Below, piece by piece: positions 1-11,044 of a stretch of 35,304 nt of DNA. The position numbers and the translations under genes are program-made. Numbering within the stretch: the stretch's first letter is position 1; every line of letters begins with the position of its first letter. Under the pieces are notes generated by a model, which was not told the DNA's origin, made no database searches, and saw only the letters and a list, made by a program, of their open reading frames with translations. The stretch comes from Schoenoplectus triqueter (Eukaryota; Streptophyta; Magnoliopsida; Poales; Cyperaceae): the NCBI GenBank assembly GCA_964058805.1, contig CAXKVV010001486.1, positions 1 through 35,304 on the forward strand, in the 5' to 3' direction.

Positions 1-384
1 CTTGATAACATTTCAATAATTTGGTAAACCTCTATTTCTTCACCTTAACTTTGTTTTTATTTCTCCATCAACTGTAACTTTTTTAGTCACAAATTAGAAA
101 AATATTTTAGTGATCAAAATTTTCTCTATAAAAAAGAACATTATATGTGACAAATAAATATCCGTCACAATTAAAAATATTTTTTATTATGAATTTTTTA
201 TGTCATAATTATTATGATTATTAGTGAAGAACACTCAAAATCATCACAAATACAACAATGAGGCTCGTATTAGTGATGACCAGTGACAGACAGAAAAAAA
301 TCATCACAAAAATTTTTTTGTGATGATTTTTTATACTTTAAGTGACAAATTTGTTCTTCACAAAACCCCTTGATTTTTGTAGTG
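1..384. mobile_element. Terminal part of a CACTA-type DNA transposon (truncated by window edge)
   Basis: The segment ends at 384 in TTTTTGTAGTG, whose reverse complement CACTACAAAAATCAAGG is the typical CACTA terminal inverted repeat. Inside it are repeated short motifs in both orientations (TCATCACAAA, GTGACAAAT, TTGTGATGA near 232-360), the usual subterminal transposase-binding style, including a palindrome at about 300-331. No transposase coding is visible and the other end lies left of the window, so autonomy cannot be judged. Confidence 0.6.
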
Positions 385-732
385 CTTACAATTTTGATTA
401 AGGAACCCACTAACTTATTCTACTAGCATAGATATATTAGTAGCTAGTTAATTCTATATGGATACTAGAAGCAATGCCATCTCTTTGATGCTCGAGTAGA
501 TCAGAAAAGATCTCATAGCCATCATCCTACTAAAGTATACACCTTTGATTAGATATCAAAGTAGATATGAGTTTATGAACCCCTATTTTGATTTAGTAAT
601 AATTAGATTACACTAAATACTTAGTTTATGCTTGAAAGTTTTTTGAAAATTATGCCATGCATAAAATCGAAATTCTTTCACAAATGTCCTCTACTTTTTG
701 CATCCTTAAATACCACAATCTTTCATCCTTAA
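385..732. other. Intergenic AT-rich DNA
   Basis: I see no gene, RNA or structured repeat here. It separates the CACTA end from the small inverted-repeat element starting at 733. Confidence 0.5.
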
Positions 733-1040
733 ATTAGGGGTGTCAATTTTTTATCCAATCGGCCTAATTTTTTTAACTATATTTTTACTTATTTATGATT
801 TAACACTAATTAAAGCTTATATATACTAATTAAAATTAATTATATATTAACTAATATAAAATATATATATAATTAATTAATTAATTAAACCATAATTATT
901 TTATTCAAGTTGGATCAGTTCGTTGGGTCGGTTCAAATAAATTTTGATCTGATTCTAATCATATAAGGTAGGGTCGGTCCAAAAAAATAATAAAATAATA
1001 ATAACTTGATAGCCCGACACGATCCATTGACACCACTAAT
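733..1040. mobile_element. Small inverted-repeat element (MITE-like), about 308 bp
   Basis: The left end ATTAGGGGTGTCAAT (733-747) and right end ATTGACACCACTAAT (1026-1040) are inverted repeats with one mismatch over 15 bp. The interior is AT-rich, with GGGTCGGTTC/GGGTCGGTCC blocks and no coding capacity. Size and structure fit a non-autonomous DNA transposon; the superfamily is not clear because no target duplication stands out. Confidence 0.55.
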
Positions 1041-2660
1041 CTGACTATTTTTCTTGTGCCATTTTTATGATAATAGATAGGTCAATATAAAGTTCTATAA
1101 TTCTGAATTAGTTTCCAATAAGATCAGGAGCTTACAAAATTTTGAAGAGTTTCATGTTTTCTCCTAAATATTAACGTTAGATTGATTGTTGCTTCAAAAA
1201 AAAAATGTTGATTGATTGGCATTAAAGTTTAATAATTAATAGCTTACGATTAATACATAGAGTTTTTTTTAGTAAAATCTCGGGGGAAAAGGATATATGC
1301 TGGAAGCCTGGAACAAAGGTTCATGTGAAAAATGAAATTGAGACGAAGAAGGCGTAGCGTTTTTTTAGGCGAAAATCTTAATTTTTCAAAACAAAAAAAA
1401 GTGCATGGCATCGAATTATCGTGGTAGAGTACACTGGTTACTGTTTTTAACTCTTTACGCGAAAGCTGTGGTTTTAGATAACAACAATGTCACCAGAATT
1501 TTTTTTTTTGTTTTTATAAGAATTCCTGAAAAACAAATTCCCCGGTTCTTACTTCTTACTAATATATTAAAAAAATTAATGACGACTCTGTCAAGGCACC
1601 AAAAAAAAAAAACTTTGGATTACGTAAAGAAAAGGAGGTGCATGCAAGTCTAGTTAGCATCCAATCAGAAATTTAACGAACATATAAAGACCGAGAAGTT
1701 ATCTATTGTGTCCTTGAATATTTTTTAATTACACGAGCGTCCCTCTTAAAATTCCCTTTTTTTTCCGTAAAATGATTATCAGTATGCATATTTGTTCATT
1801 TTCTTTATAAACTTAGAATTTGTTCAATCGTATCGATGATGATTGGTGTAATTTTTCCCTCTACCCAAAATATTTTATAATAAGTATACAAATAAATCGT
1901 CGCGTGAATCATATTTATTTATGTTTTTAATTTTATTATTCAGCTATTGCTTCGAAAAAAACTTCACATCTTTCGTAAAATAATTTAAAAAAAAAACATT
2001 GAAATTTCAAGCCATCTTTTAGCTGAGAAATACCTCCAACATAATGCGGGTAGTCTTATATTGTTTTTAGAATAATAAGGTTTCCACTCATTAAAAGAAA
2101 AAGTAGTGCTTTGAATTTTGATGGACGGAAAATAAATATATTCTTCAATCGGATCTGACTCGAAGTATATTAAAAATTAAAAAAGTAATTATTTTGTATA
2201 CTCAAAAAACCAGCATTTAGGAATTTAGTTAGTATAAAGTTTATGAATAGTAATAATATACTTTTCTAGTACATCTCCTGTCTTTTTGAAAATTAACGAA
2301 TCGTCAGAATAGTGCCATTCAGCATTATTATTAGAACGAACTAAACTTTTATTTAGTGTTACAAATGTACAATATTTAATATTGTTTATAATTAAAAAAT
2401 ATATATATTTCCAAATTATTCTAAAATTCAAATTTTAGAAATCACCTACCTAATTTGTATTACCACGCTTATAAACACGGAGCACCACAGATGCACAAAC
2501 CTACAATTATAACAGAATAAAATCCCACATGAACGAGAGAGAAATAAAATTGAATAAGAACAAATTCACAAATCCATTAACCAAAACTCAAATAAAAATA
2601 TTTCCTCCTCTCGCAATCGTCCAAATATAATTCCCATTGAAGCCAGATTTTTTTAAATAT
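1041..2660. other. AT-rich intergenic region, no supported gene
   Basis: The open frames here (for example 82 codons from 1405 on +, 68 codons on - at 2225-2431) have low-complexity composition and no recognisable domain. Poly-A runs are frequent. The right part presumably holds distal promoter DNA of the transporter gene, but no specific element can be supported. Confidence 0.45.
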
Positions 2661-3060
2661 AATAATTATAAAAACCATATTATTAATAATAAGAGTGATA
2701 AAAGTAAAATTTTAAATCTATGAATAGCATCGCGCCACTGCCAGTGGCGCGGAGCAAATATGTCACTACTAATGTGTCTTCATTGAAGACGCATTAGCAG
2801 TGGCGCGTTTGTCTCCTACAAATATCAACTACGTAGGTATCTATCTGTACGTGTATTTATAAAACCTATTTTTAGGCAAACACGCCACTGTCAGTGGCGC
2901 GTTTCAGTAAAGACGTCACTCACAGATAGATTTTTATAATTAGTAAAGACGACACTGATAGTGACGCGTTTACACAAAAACGTCACGGCGCGGTGCCATT
3001 CATAAATTTTAAATTTTTTTTTTCATTCTTATTATTAATAATATGATTTTTATAATTATT
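2661..3060. mobile_element. 400-bp foldback MITE with internal AGTGGCGCG palindromes
   Basis: The two ends form a long inverted repeat of roughly 75-80 bp: AATAATTATAAAAACCATAT at the left mirrors ATATGATTTTTATAATTATT at the right, and the match runs inward to the GCGCC blocks. The interior carries repeated palindromes of the type CGCCACTGxCAGTGGCG (about 2731-2751, 2882-2901, 2949-2968). Flanks show AAATAT on both sides (2655-2660 and 3061-3066), a possible short target duplication, though the context is too AT-rich to be sure. It ends about 130 bp upstream of the transporter ATG, so it sits at or in the core promoter. Confidence 0.7.
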
Positions 3061-3169
3061 AAATATTAAATATAACAAAATCTGCATTTAACCAGCACCA
3101 CTATTCCTCTGTGCAAAGAATCCACGACAGCGATTGATTTCGGCGCTGGTATTCGTGTTGTCGTTGGCG

Positions 3170-3175
3170 ATGTGA
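3170..3175 (+). promoter_or_regulatory. Start-stop minimal uORF (ATG-TGA) in the transporter leader
   Basis: An ATG immediately followed by TGA lies 17 bases upstream of the main ATG at 3193. Start-stop uORFs are known to stall ribosomes in some plant nutrient transporter leaders (boron-responsive AUGUAA in NIP5;1). Whether this one is transcribed or has any role is inference. Confidence 0.35.
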
Positions 3176-3191
3176 TCACCGGCGCCGGTGA
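3176..3191. promoter_or_regulatory. Perfect 16-bp GC palindrome next to the start codon
   Basis: TCACCGGCGCCGGTGA is a perfect palindrome one base before the main ATG. As RNA it could form a 6-bp stem with a GCGC loop between the start-stop uORF and the initiation codon. Regulatory meaning is not shown. Confidence 0.4.
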
Positions 3192-3192
3192 C

Positions 3193-6100
3193 ATGGCGGC
3201 GGAGCAAAGCGGTGTCGCGATAAAGAAGAAGGCGGCGGCGAGGAGTTGGATCCTGTTCGACTCCAATGGGGAAGATACGATACTAGATGTCGACAAATAT
3301 GCGATCATGCAAAGAGTCGATATTCATGCGCGCGATTTGAGGATTTTAGACCCTTTGCTATCTTATCCTTCCACGATTCTTGGTCGTGAAAGAGCAATTG
3401 TGCTCAATTTAGAGGTGGTTGTGCCTTCCAATTGTTCTTTTGGAATAATGTGTTTTTATAATTAAATTTGTATGATTTTTTCCCTAGAGCTTCGCTGATT
3501 CATTGCTATTTCCATTTTTCCCCCTTGAGCAGCATATAAAGGCGATAATTACTGCTGAAGAGGTAAACAAAAAATGAACTTCATGGCTTTGATTGTCTAA
3601 TTGTGTTGCCACTGTCATTTACGGCTCCCGCCATCTATAGACTAAGCTTTTATTCTAAAATGAAAAAAAAAATATGAGCCTTTTTTTGTTCGTTAAATTA
3701 AGTTAGTACAGAGAATTGATTAAGCCCTCCAATATTATGATAAGACCAAAATAATTATTCTTTCCTGTAAGACAGGTTATAAATGCTTAGATAAACTAGT
3801 ACAGCGTTTTGTTGTGTTTATGCAGGTGCTGCTAAGGGATCCAACTGAAGAGAATGTAGTTCCAGTGGTTGAGGAGCTTAGGAGAAGATTACCACTCTCT
3901 GCTGTGCCAAATGAGGTTGATGCACCTGAAGAACATGGTTAGTGATTGCAGTTGCATTTATGTAATAATGATATTGGTGCAGCAGAAGGGTTCACTTTTC
4001 ACTGCACCGTGAAGCAAGATCTGGTACTGGTATGAAATCTCTAGTATAGCTATTTTAATTAATCACCCTGTCCTCTCTCCAGCAAATGACAGTTATACAG
4101 AGCTATATGCTAGTTAAATAGGCCATGAGTTTCACCTTAGTAATACTGCCTTATAATTAGGTCCCATAATGATCATGTTGGTAAATTTTTGCTTTAGCTG
4201 ATCTCAGCTAGGTTGCTTTTATTTTTTGATAGGACTTCTTTCAGCTTTCAGTGGGCAACTGTATATATAATAATCCAAGATGTTATCTTGTTGCATATGC
4301 CCTTGATATATCATACATAACCATACAAAATAGAAGATATTTCTAGCAGGCTTCCATGAAGGCACAAAGCATCGTACATACCCTGTCTTTGCTTTTTACT
4401 CTTGAGGTCCCCACAAATTTGTCTTCCACAAAAATGAGGAAGGTATTAAAGGCAATTTTAGAATGATCAGACCATCAAAATAATTACGAGGGAATGGGGC
4501 TCATTTGATACTGTGTTTTAGAGTGTAAAAAAAATTACATGCTGAATTGGACAAACAAGGTACTTTGATGGATTGCAAGAGCATAAATAAAATAGTGAAA
4601 AGCAAAAAAAAAGTTACGTAAACATCGTCTATGTAGATTAGTTTCTGCATAGTTTGTCCCAAATCAGGATAAGACAAGGAATGATGTGTCGGATGTGGTG
4701 AGCCCTACAATAAAACAATTGATCTTTAAGGAAATGAAACTCTTTTGGGTTGAGTTTCATTTCTAGTCTACATCTACCCTTTATTTGGGATTAAATGCTT
4801 TGCTGTAGTTGTTGTTCAACAAAGTTATGTAAAATATAGCTTGCTAGAACTGCATATCTAGTACATATGATAATGTGTCTCACCTCTCTATGGAGTGGAG
4901 CAGGCTCATATCTCAAAAAAGACATGAAAATAATATATGGGGGTTCATCCTGTTATATATAAAATCTTGTGAGGTTCATGCTATTTAAAAAAAAAAAAAA
5001 CTATAGCTTGCGATATATATAAAATCTTGTTATTGTTAATATATTTGCCTTTTTATTCTGTTCAATTTTAGAGCCGCCGTTTGAGTTCTGTGCTTTAGAA
5101 GTAGCATTAGAGGCAATATGTAGCTTCCTGGATGCCCGCACTACTGAGCTTGAGACTGCTGCCTACCCAGCTTTAGATGAACTTACTTCCAAGGTTTCTT
5201 TTTCTCTCTATAGCTGTGCGCGCTTTTCATTTATATTGAGCTTCTTTACACAACTAAAATAAATTGTCAGCTTGAAGGAAGGTCATAGTTGCTTCTATTA
5301 TATATTGTTCTTGATGTTTAAATTGAGAAACTTCATACTTCGTTATTCATATCATATGTTACCCATTTCCATCAATGTGAACACTCAACTTTTATTTGGT
5401 TAAGGCTAATTTTGGTGTTCTTCATTTTGTCTTACCTGGTCCATTTATTAAACAGATGTTATTTCCTGACATGGAGCGGATTTAGTTTTTTTGGCCGCGT
5501 GGGGGGTGGGTTGCTGTGGGAGAGAGTCGAGCAATTAAATTTGAACTGTTCGTCTTGACCTTGCAAACTTAAAACGGTGTTGCAATTTTCTGTTAATACA
5601 ATGAAAAGTTTCAAAAAGTATAGCCTTACTACTAAGAAAGATGAGAAGGATAAGGAAGGAGAATGGAAAGTTGGGAATTGTTAAAACAACACATGGCAAA
5701 CTTTTAAAAATGTGACAAGTCAAAGGAAAATGAAGTTAAGAAATTGGTACAATCGCAATTGATGAAAGGTTAGATCTTGATCTTTCTGGCCCAGGATGTT
5801 ATCATTATTCACATCAGTTAACTGATACCTGTAAGGTCCCTTGTTGAATATAATTGTTCTCCTATAGTGACTTCAAATTATTTTTGTGCTGTAATGTAAT
5901 CTTTGTCTGTTTAGATAGTGTATTATTCCTGTTCATGAATAGCACAATGCGCTGATATATGCTTTAATAATGCAGATTAGCAGCCACAACTTAGACAGAG
6001 TGCGTAAATTGAAGAGTGCCATGACGAGGCTCACTGGCCGGGTCCAAAAGGTCTTTAAAATCATTTTATAAATGAGTTGTTTTAGATCTGAGCACTTATC

Positions 6101-8859
6101 AGAGGTAAATCACAAATCAATTTACAAAATATGAGACGTGTTTTTATTAATTAGGTCAGGGATGAATTAGAGCAGCTACTGGATGATGATGATGACATGG
6201 GAGATCTATACTTGTCAAGAAAAATGGCAACCTCTCCGATCAGTGGCTCTGGTGCTCCAAATTGGCTACCTGCTTCACCAACCATAGCATCCAAAATTTC
6301 TAGAGCCAGCTGAGCTAGCGCTGCAACCATACATGGAAACGAGAATGATGTAGAGGAGCTTGAAATGTTACTGGAGGTTATTTGCCCTATCTTATGTTTA
6401 TTGTTTTGTATTTTTTTATCACAAAATCACCGCCTATGTAGTTTCTACATAGTTCGTCCCAAGCCTTGAAAAAGGAGGGTTGTGATTAAGCGTGACGAGC
6501 TAGCATAAAAAAATAGCCTCTCTTTATGGATATGAAACCCGGTCAATTTTCATTAGGGTATAATCCTCTTAGCGATGTGCCATATCGGAACTCAAATATA
6601 GTGATAAATAAACAAGGATCGGGTCATTGCCTCCTTAATGATGCACCATATCGGAATTCGAATATGGTGATACCTTGGTGCTCGTTGCCCAAATACAATG
6701 CCAAATGAGTAAGGATCTTCGCACTTCACTCGACGAGTTTGAGGTGCAAAGAAGCTAGCTAAGGAGAATATAATTCATTTAGGTAGCTAGAATGTAGGAT
6801 CCTTAATAGATAAGTTAAGAGAGTTTGTTGATATCGTGATTAGAAAATGTGTAAATATCTTATGTGTTCAAGAGACTGAATGGATGGATCAGAAGACAAA
6901 GGAGGTGGAGAATACGAGGTTCAAACTGTGGTACGCGGAAAAAACAAAGCATGAATGGTGTAGAATGTTGGACTATTAAAGGACAACACATCCAGCGGAT
7001 AAGTATAATAAAGATGCATATGTTGAGTGGTCATACAAGGATATATCAAGTTAGAAATTGTGATATATGAGGCAAAGTTGAGTAGCACTAATTGAAGAGA
7101 AGTCGGTCTAACACCGTTTGTGTTGGTTTAGTCATGTCCAACAAAGGTCTCCTGAGGCGTTGGTACATAATGAGGTTTTAAGTCGCACTGAAAATATAAG
7201 AAGACGCGGATGTCGACCAAGACTAATTTGTGAAGAAGCAATAAAAAGAGGCTTGAAGTGTTGGTGATTTACGTATCAGAACATTCTCAGAGTTACGATC
7301 TAGCAATAGAGTTATAAGTTTTGGGTTCTTAGATTCTTAGTTGTAGGTTATAAGGTTTAGGGTTTAGGGTTTGAAATTTAGGATTTAGGATTTAGGAATA
7401 TGATTTGTAGTGTAGATCTACTGTAACTATTCTTATTATGATTATTGTTATTATTTTTACTATCATTAAAACCATTTGACTTCTATCATTATTATCACTA
7501 TTATTATTATTGCTACTATTATCATTATTCTTTATGATTCTGGATTTGGTTTCTTTTCTAGTTTACTCCAATTTATTTAGGATTAAAGGTTTTGTTGTTG
7601 TTGTTGTATTTTTTAGTGCAAAGTATTTGTATTAAGGTTTTACAGACTAAATGACACAGTTAAACAAGCGACATGAGATTGTGAAGGAGTTCGAAAAATG
7701 TTTGCGTATATATAGTAAATGTATGCTTTTCTGTTTCATCTGTATCACAACTAAGTGTTGTTCTTGTGATCTGTGCAGGCATATTTCATGCAAATAGACG
7801 GAACTCTGAATAAATTGACCACGGTGAGTAGTTTGGATGTCTTTATTCCATGAAATGAATTTGATATCAAGCCTAACCTGGATATCTTTGGCTTAAGATT
7901 TTTTCTGTTTATATATTTAACATTAATGTAAAGATTTTGTAAATTGATTATCAGCTGAGAGAAAACATTGATGATACAGAGGATTACATTAATATCCAGG
8001 TTATTTGTCTCACAGAAATTCTGAGTATTTATTACATTTTCCAACCACGTTCTCTTTCAATCACTAATTAGATTAATTTTGTTACTGTAGCTTGACAACC
8101 ACCGTAATCAGTTGATTCAGGTAAACTCCATTCATTGTCTTCTTTCTTGCAAGATCACTTGTTTTCTTCACTAAGAAATAAAAACAATGATTTGAAGTTG
8201 TAACTATATTTCACGATGGAAAATTTTATTGACTGCTGATTCCTTCGGACAAGGTGCAGTTAGATCCTTAGAGTTAGAAAAGGTTGTGAGTCGTTCTTGA
8301 GTTTCCAGTTGATTTGTTGATTCCTTTCCCTTATCCCTTTCCAATGTGATCGACAATTTAGTATGAAGGAAATTGTTGTTTGAAACTTTGAACCAATATC
8401 TAACTGGATTAACAATTTTTGGAAAGATAAGAGGAAACATATCTAGTGCTCAAATCATGATGTGATCAATAAGTATTCACTGAATAAAAGCCATGATTCT
8501 CTTGTTGATTTCATTTATATGAAAGTATTCATATCCGAGATTTAATTTGGCAGCTGGATTTATTTTTGAGTTCTGGTACCGTCAGCATCTCTCTGTATTC
8601 CTTGGTGGCTGGAATTTTTGGCATGAATATACCTTATACCTGGAATGATGGCCACTCTTGGGTCTTCAAATGGGTATCTTCTATCAAACGGAGTTCATTC
8701 TCATTGGTTCAGTAGTTCTGATAAAAAAAACCTATACCTGATCTTATTGTATTTTGAGTCTTTGATGCACAGGTGATCTCAGTCTCTGGCTTGATTTCTG
8801 TTGTTGTGTTTATAGTGATTATTGCTTATGCTCACCACAAAGGACTCGTCGGCTCTTGA
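3193..8859 (+). CDS. MRS2/MGT-family magnesium transporter (MRS2-7/MGT7-like), interrupted by an in-frame stop in exon 6
   Basis: CorA-type Mg2+ channel subunit; family members work as membrane pentamers with a GMN selectivity motif. Exons: 3193-3414, 3533-3562, 3826-3937, 5072-5193, 5976-6050, 6155-6376, 7779-7823, 7955-7999, 8091-8120, 8554-8673, 8773-8859; all introns are GT-AG and all phases fit. Landmarks: [10 protein letters not shown] in exon 1, [30 protein letters not shown] as 30-nt exon 2, [18 protein letters not shown] in exon 4, [20 protein letters not shown] in exon 6, [15 protein letters not shown] in exon 8, [11 protein letters not shown] plus the first membrane helix in exon 10, and a second helix and KGLVGS end in exon 11. 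Without the stop the frame is 369 codons, close to MRS2-7 (about 386 aa). The oddity is TGA at 6311-6313 (codon 240), where relatives have Arg in an SRASR context, a likely CGA-to-TGA change; the translated product would lack both helices and GMN. It may be a recent nonsense allele or pseudogene, or a base-call error. Family assignment is firm; the MRS2-7 subgroup is from recalled similarity. Confidence 0.88.
4623..4820 (+). mobile_element. Short LINE-derived retroposon in transporter intron 3
   Basis: It is flanked by a 13-bp target duplication with one mismatch, AAAGTTACGTAAA (4610-4622) and AAAGTTATGTAAA (4821-4833). Its head (GTCTATGTAG...TTTCTGCATAGTTTGTCCCAA) matches the head of the LINE remnant in intron 6, and its tail (TTATTTGGGATTAAATGCTTTGCTG followed by TTG units) matches that LINE's tail. 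No coding is left. It reads as a 5'-plus-3' end derivative that was moved by LINE machinery. Confidence 0.65.
6311..6313 (+). other. Premature TGA codon in exon 6 of the Mg2+ transporter
   Basis: In the exon frame (6155 start) this triplet is codon 53 of the exon. Sequence on both sides is conserved family sequence (SKISRAS before, then [20 protein letters not shown] after), so the frame itself is not shifted. Five exon junctions lie downstream, which would normally mark the transcript for nonsense-mediated decay. Confidence 0.85.
6419..7603 (+). mobile_element. Internally deleted L1-type LINE remnant in transporter intron 6
   Basis: A plant LINE reduced to about 1.2 kb. Around 6769-7050 the + strand encodes an endonuclease-like start (NIIHLGS-stop-NVGSL, then [17 protein letters not shown]) typical of L1-clade EN domains, and around 7090-7263 the RT C-terminal tail ([16 protein letters not shown], later [17 protein letters not shown]). 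The central RT is missing and both parts carry stops. The 3' end is GGATTAAAGG followed by a (TTG)n tail. Flanks repeat TTGTATTTTTT(T)A (6406-6418 and 7604-7615), an approximate target duplication. Near the head, two copies of an approximately 30-bp unit (GTGCCATATCGGAACTC / GCACCATATCGGAATTC, about 6577 and 6643) are also present. Confidence 0.8.
7355..7395 (+). repeat. Short telomere-like TTTAGGG/TTTAGGA tract
   Basis: GGTTTAGGGTTTAGGGTTTG followed by three TTTAGG(A) degenerate units, inside the 3' untranslated part of the LINE remnant. It resembles the plant telomere repeat TTTAGGG, but only two to three units are exact. Confidence 0.6.
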
Positions 8860-9993
8860 ATTCTCCTGAAAAAAAAATGCAACTTAGTCAAAGCTGGTGC
8901 ATTTTCCTTCAGATGCTGCTTATAGATTTATGGTAATCGATTTTTATGAAACTCATGATTTTTTACTTCTGTTATCCATTTGTACTGGCACGACAAATAT
9001 ATTATAGTTGATAAAAATAAAAAATAATAATAAATTAATTAAGTACATGGAAGACAACATTTTATGGTATATAATATTTGCTGATATTGCATAGCTTTGA
9101 CTAAATTTTAAGTAATTTTAATATATATGTATATTTTTTTTTTCACCCTTTCCGGATATTATCAAAAGATCCTGCTGTGTGCTCGAGTTTTTTCTGTCAA
9201 TAATTCAAGCAATCCTGTATTATTGTGTTGTGTTAGGTGTGGGAGATCTTATGTTCTAAATCCGGATGAGAAGTTTTTTATGGATATTTATGAAATTTGA
9301 AGGTTTGACTCTTATCTTATAGAAAAAAAGAAGTAATATGCACAAAATGCAGAAATGTGTCACTGCAAGTCTTGATTTTTGTTCAATAACGCTACTGTTA
9401 TCATCGACATATAACACACGAAATTATCATTGACGTTTATTTTGATCCAAATATTTTTGCTGCTTATGTTGGCCATCATTCTTTCAAATAAAAGTAAACC
9501 ACGACCAGTAAGTTGATTTGCTAAAATTGAGGGCTGCAATAGTTGATATTGAAATTTAGAAAAAGTTTGCATGGAATGACCGCCATCTGTTGTGGTCCTA
9601 CCACAATTGTGAGCCCATGAATTTCAAATTGGGTTGTTCAAAAAGGCCTTATTAATTTTCACACAGTTCTCAAATACGCTGGACTTGTACCATCCGATTT
9701 CATAAGAACAAAACGGAGCAAATATGAATCCTATTAGTTTGATTTTTACCGGACAACGCAGATTACATGCTAGAGCTGCATTTTTCTTAAAGAAAATATA
9801 TAACAGAAACGAAGTCTTCACGGTGCAACCCGTATGGAAATTTTTCTTTTATGACTGGCACATTTTATGTTGTGCTTGCGAGTAAATATCCCGTACCGTT
9901 CTTATCTTTCCATAAAAAATATACGTATACACCATACCGTACACAACAGTATGTGACTGGCCTTCAGCCTCCGCTCCATGTCTCCTCCTTGCG
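8860..9993. other. 3' flank of the transporter gene, no further gene seen
   Basis: The first few hundred bases should hold the 3' UTR; AT-rich polyadenylation-like sequence (AATAATAATAAATTAATT) is at about 9020-9040. The small minus-strand open frames at 9360-9572 and 9624-9821 show no domain and are not supported as genes. Confidence 0.4.
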
Positions 9994-10500
9994 TAGGGCT
10001 AACAAAAAAAATTCATAGGTCGTGACTCGCTCGTGATTCGTTCGGGATCGACTCATTATTAGCTTGTTCGTTAGTGGATCAAGCAGTTAATGAGCTGAAC
10101 TTAAGTTTTAATTGGCTCGGCTCGTTAGACTCGATAAACCATAAGTATTTATTATTTTTATTATAAATTTTTAGTATAGTAAGTAATTTATAGTATGATA
10201 TATACCTAAATTATTATATCAAATTTATGTGAAATATATTATCATTAGTTATTTTTATTATTTTTTTATAAATTATGATATAAAATATCATAAAAATATT
10301 ATTAACTATTAAATGGATCTTAATGAATCTTAACGAGGTAGTTCAGTTAGCTCATTAATTTAATGAGTCAATCTCAAATTATACATTTTGGCTTGGAAGT
10401 ATTTAACGACTCGAACCAGTTCAATTTGTCAAGCTAATGAGTCGAATATGAGTTTGATCCAACTCGAGCCTCGACTCATTATCAGCACTATCCTTACGGC
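9994..10500. repeat. Degenerate inverted repeat rich in GACTCATTA/CTCGGCTCG blocks
   Basis: Both ends carry GACTCATTATxAGC-type sequence (near 10048-10064 and 10473-10488) and CTCG-rich blocks, with an AT-rich centre. The outer ends (GTAGGGCTAAC; GCACTATCCTTAC) are only loosely inverted. It looks like an old non-autonomous DNA element; there is no coding. Confidence 0.35.
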
Positions 10501-11044
10501 ACGATCAGCACTTGCATGAGGTCTTGCCTAGAATGGCCCAAGTAAAGAGTGTGAGGGGGAAAGAAAGAGCACCGATCCGTATAATGTTTGATAATATTGA
10601 AGAACCGAGATACTTCCATAAATCAGAGAAATGCCGTCGTGTAACTTGTAACCATCGCGCGATAACAGTTGGAATCAAATAAAGTATTTTTTTTTTTCGT
10701 TGGACGTGACTAAGATATCCAGTATTAATCTCTTAAAAAATTCCTCCTTAAATGATTTTTTATTTTCAAAAAGTTCCGCTCAACTGCGTTTAATAAATTT
10801 TTTTCCATACACGTGATTATTTCTCCGCCGAATAAAAATTATCTGCACAAAACTAATGTGATAATTTCTGAAATGCTAAACTCGTATTGTATATAATCAT
10901 ATTGTTCATGTATTTATATATATATATATAAGTAGTATTTTAAAAAAATATATAAGTATTTAGATTTCTATTTTTATATAATATGATTTACTTATGTTAA
11001 TTATTGAGATATATATTATGTATATTTAATTATCTATTATAAGT
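10501..11044. other. AT-rich spacer with a (TA)n tract
   Basis: A (TA)n run lies at about 10916-10931. Loose GTATTTAGAT motifs in 10930-11044 appear to be eroded leading copies of the minisatellite that follows. No gene is supported. Confidence 0.4.

Noticed and set aside
1405..1653. 82-codon open frame as a small gene
   Set aside because: Low-complexity Phe/Lys runs over poly-T/poly-A DNA, no domain and no neighbouring exon.
3172..3192. Longer N-terminus for the transporter starting before 3193
   Set aside because: The in-frame codon at 3172 is GTG; the first in-frame ATG with good context (GACATGG) is at 3193 and the ATG at 3170 ends at once in TGA.
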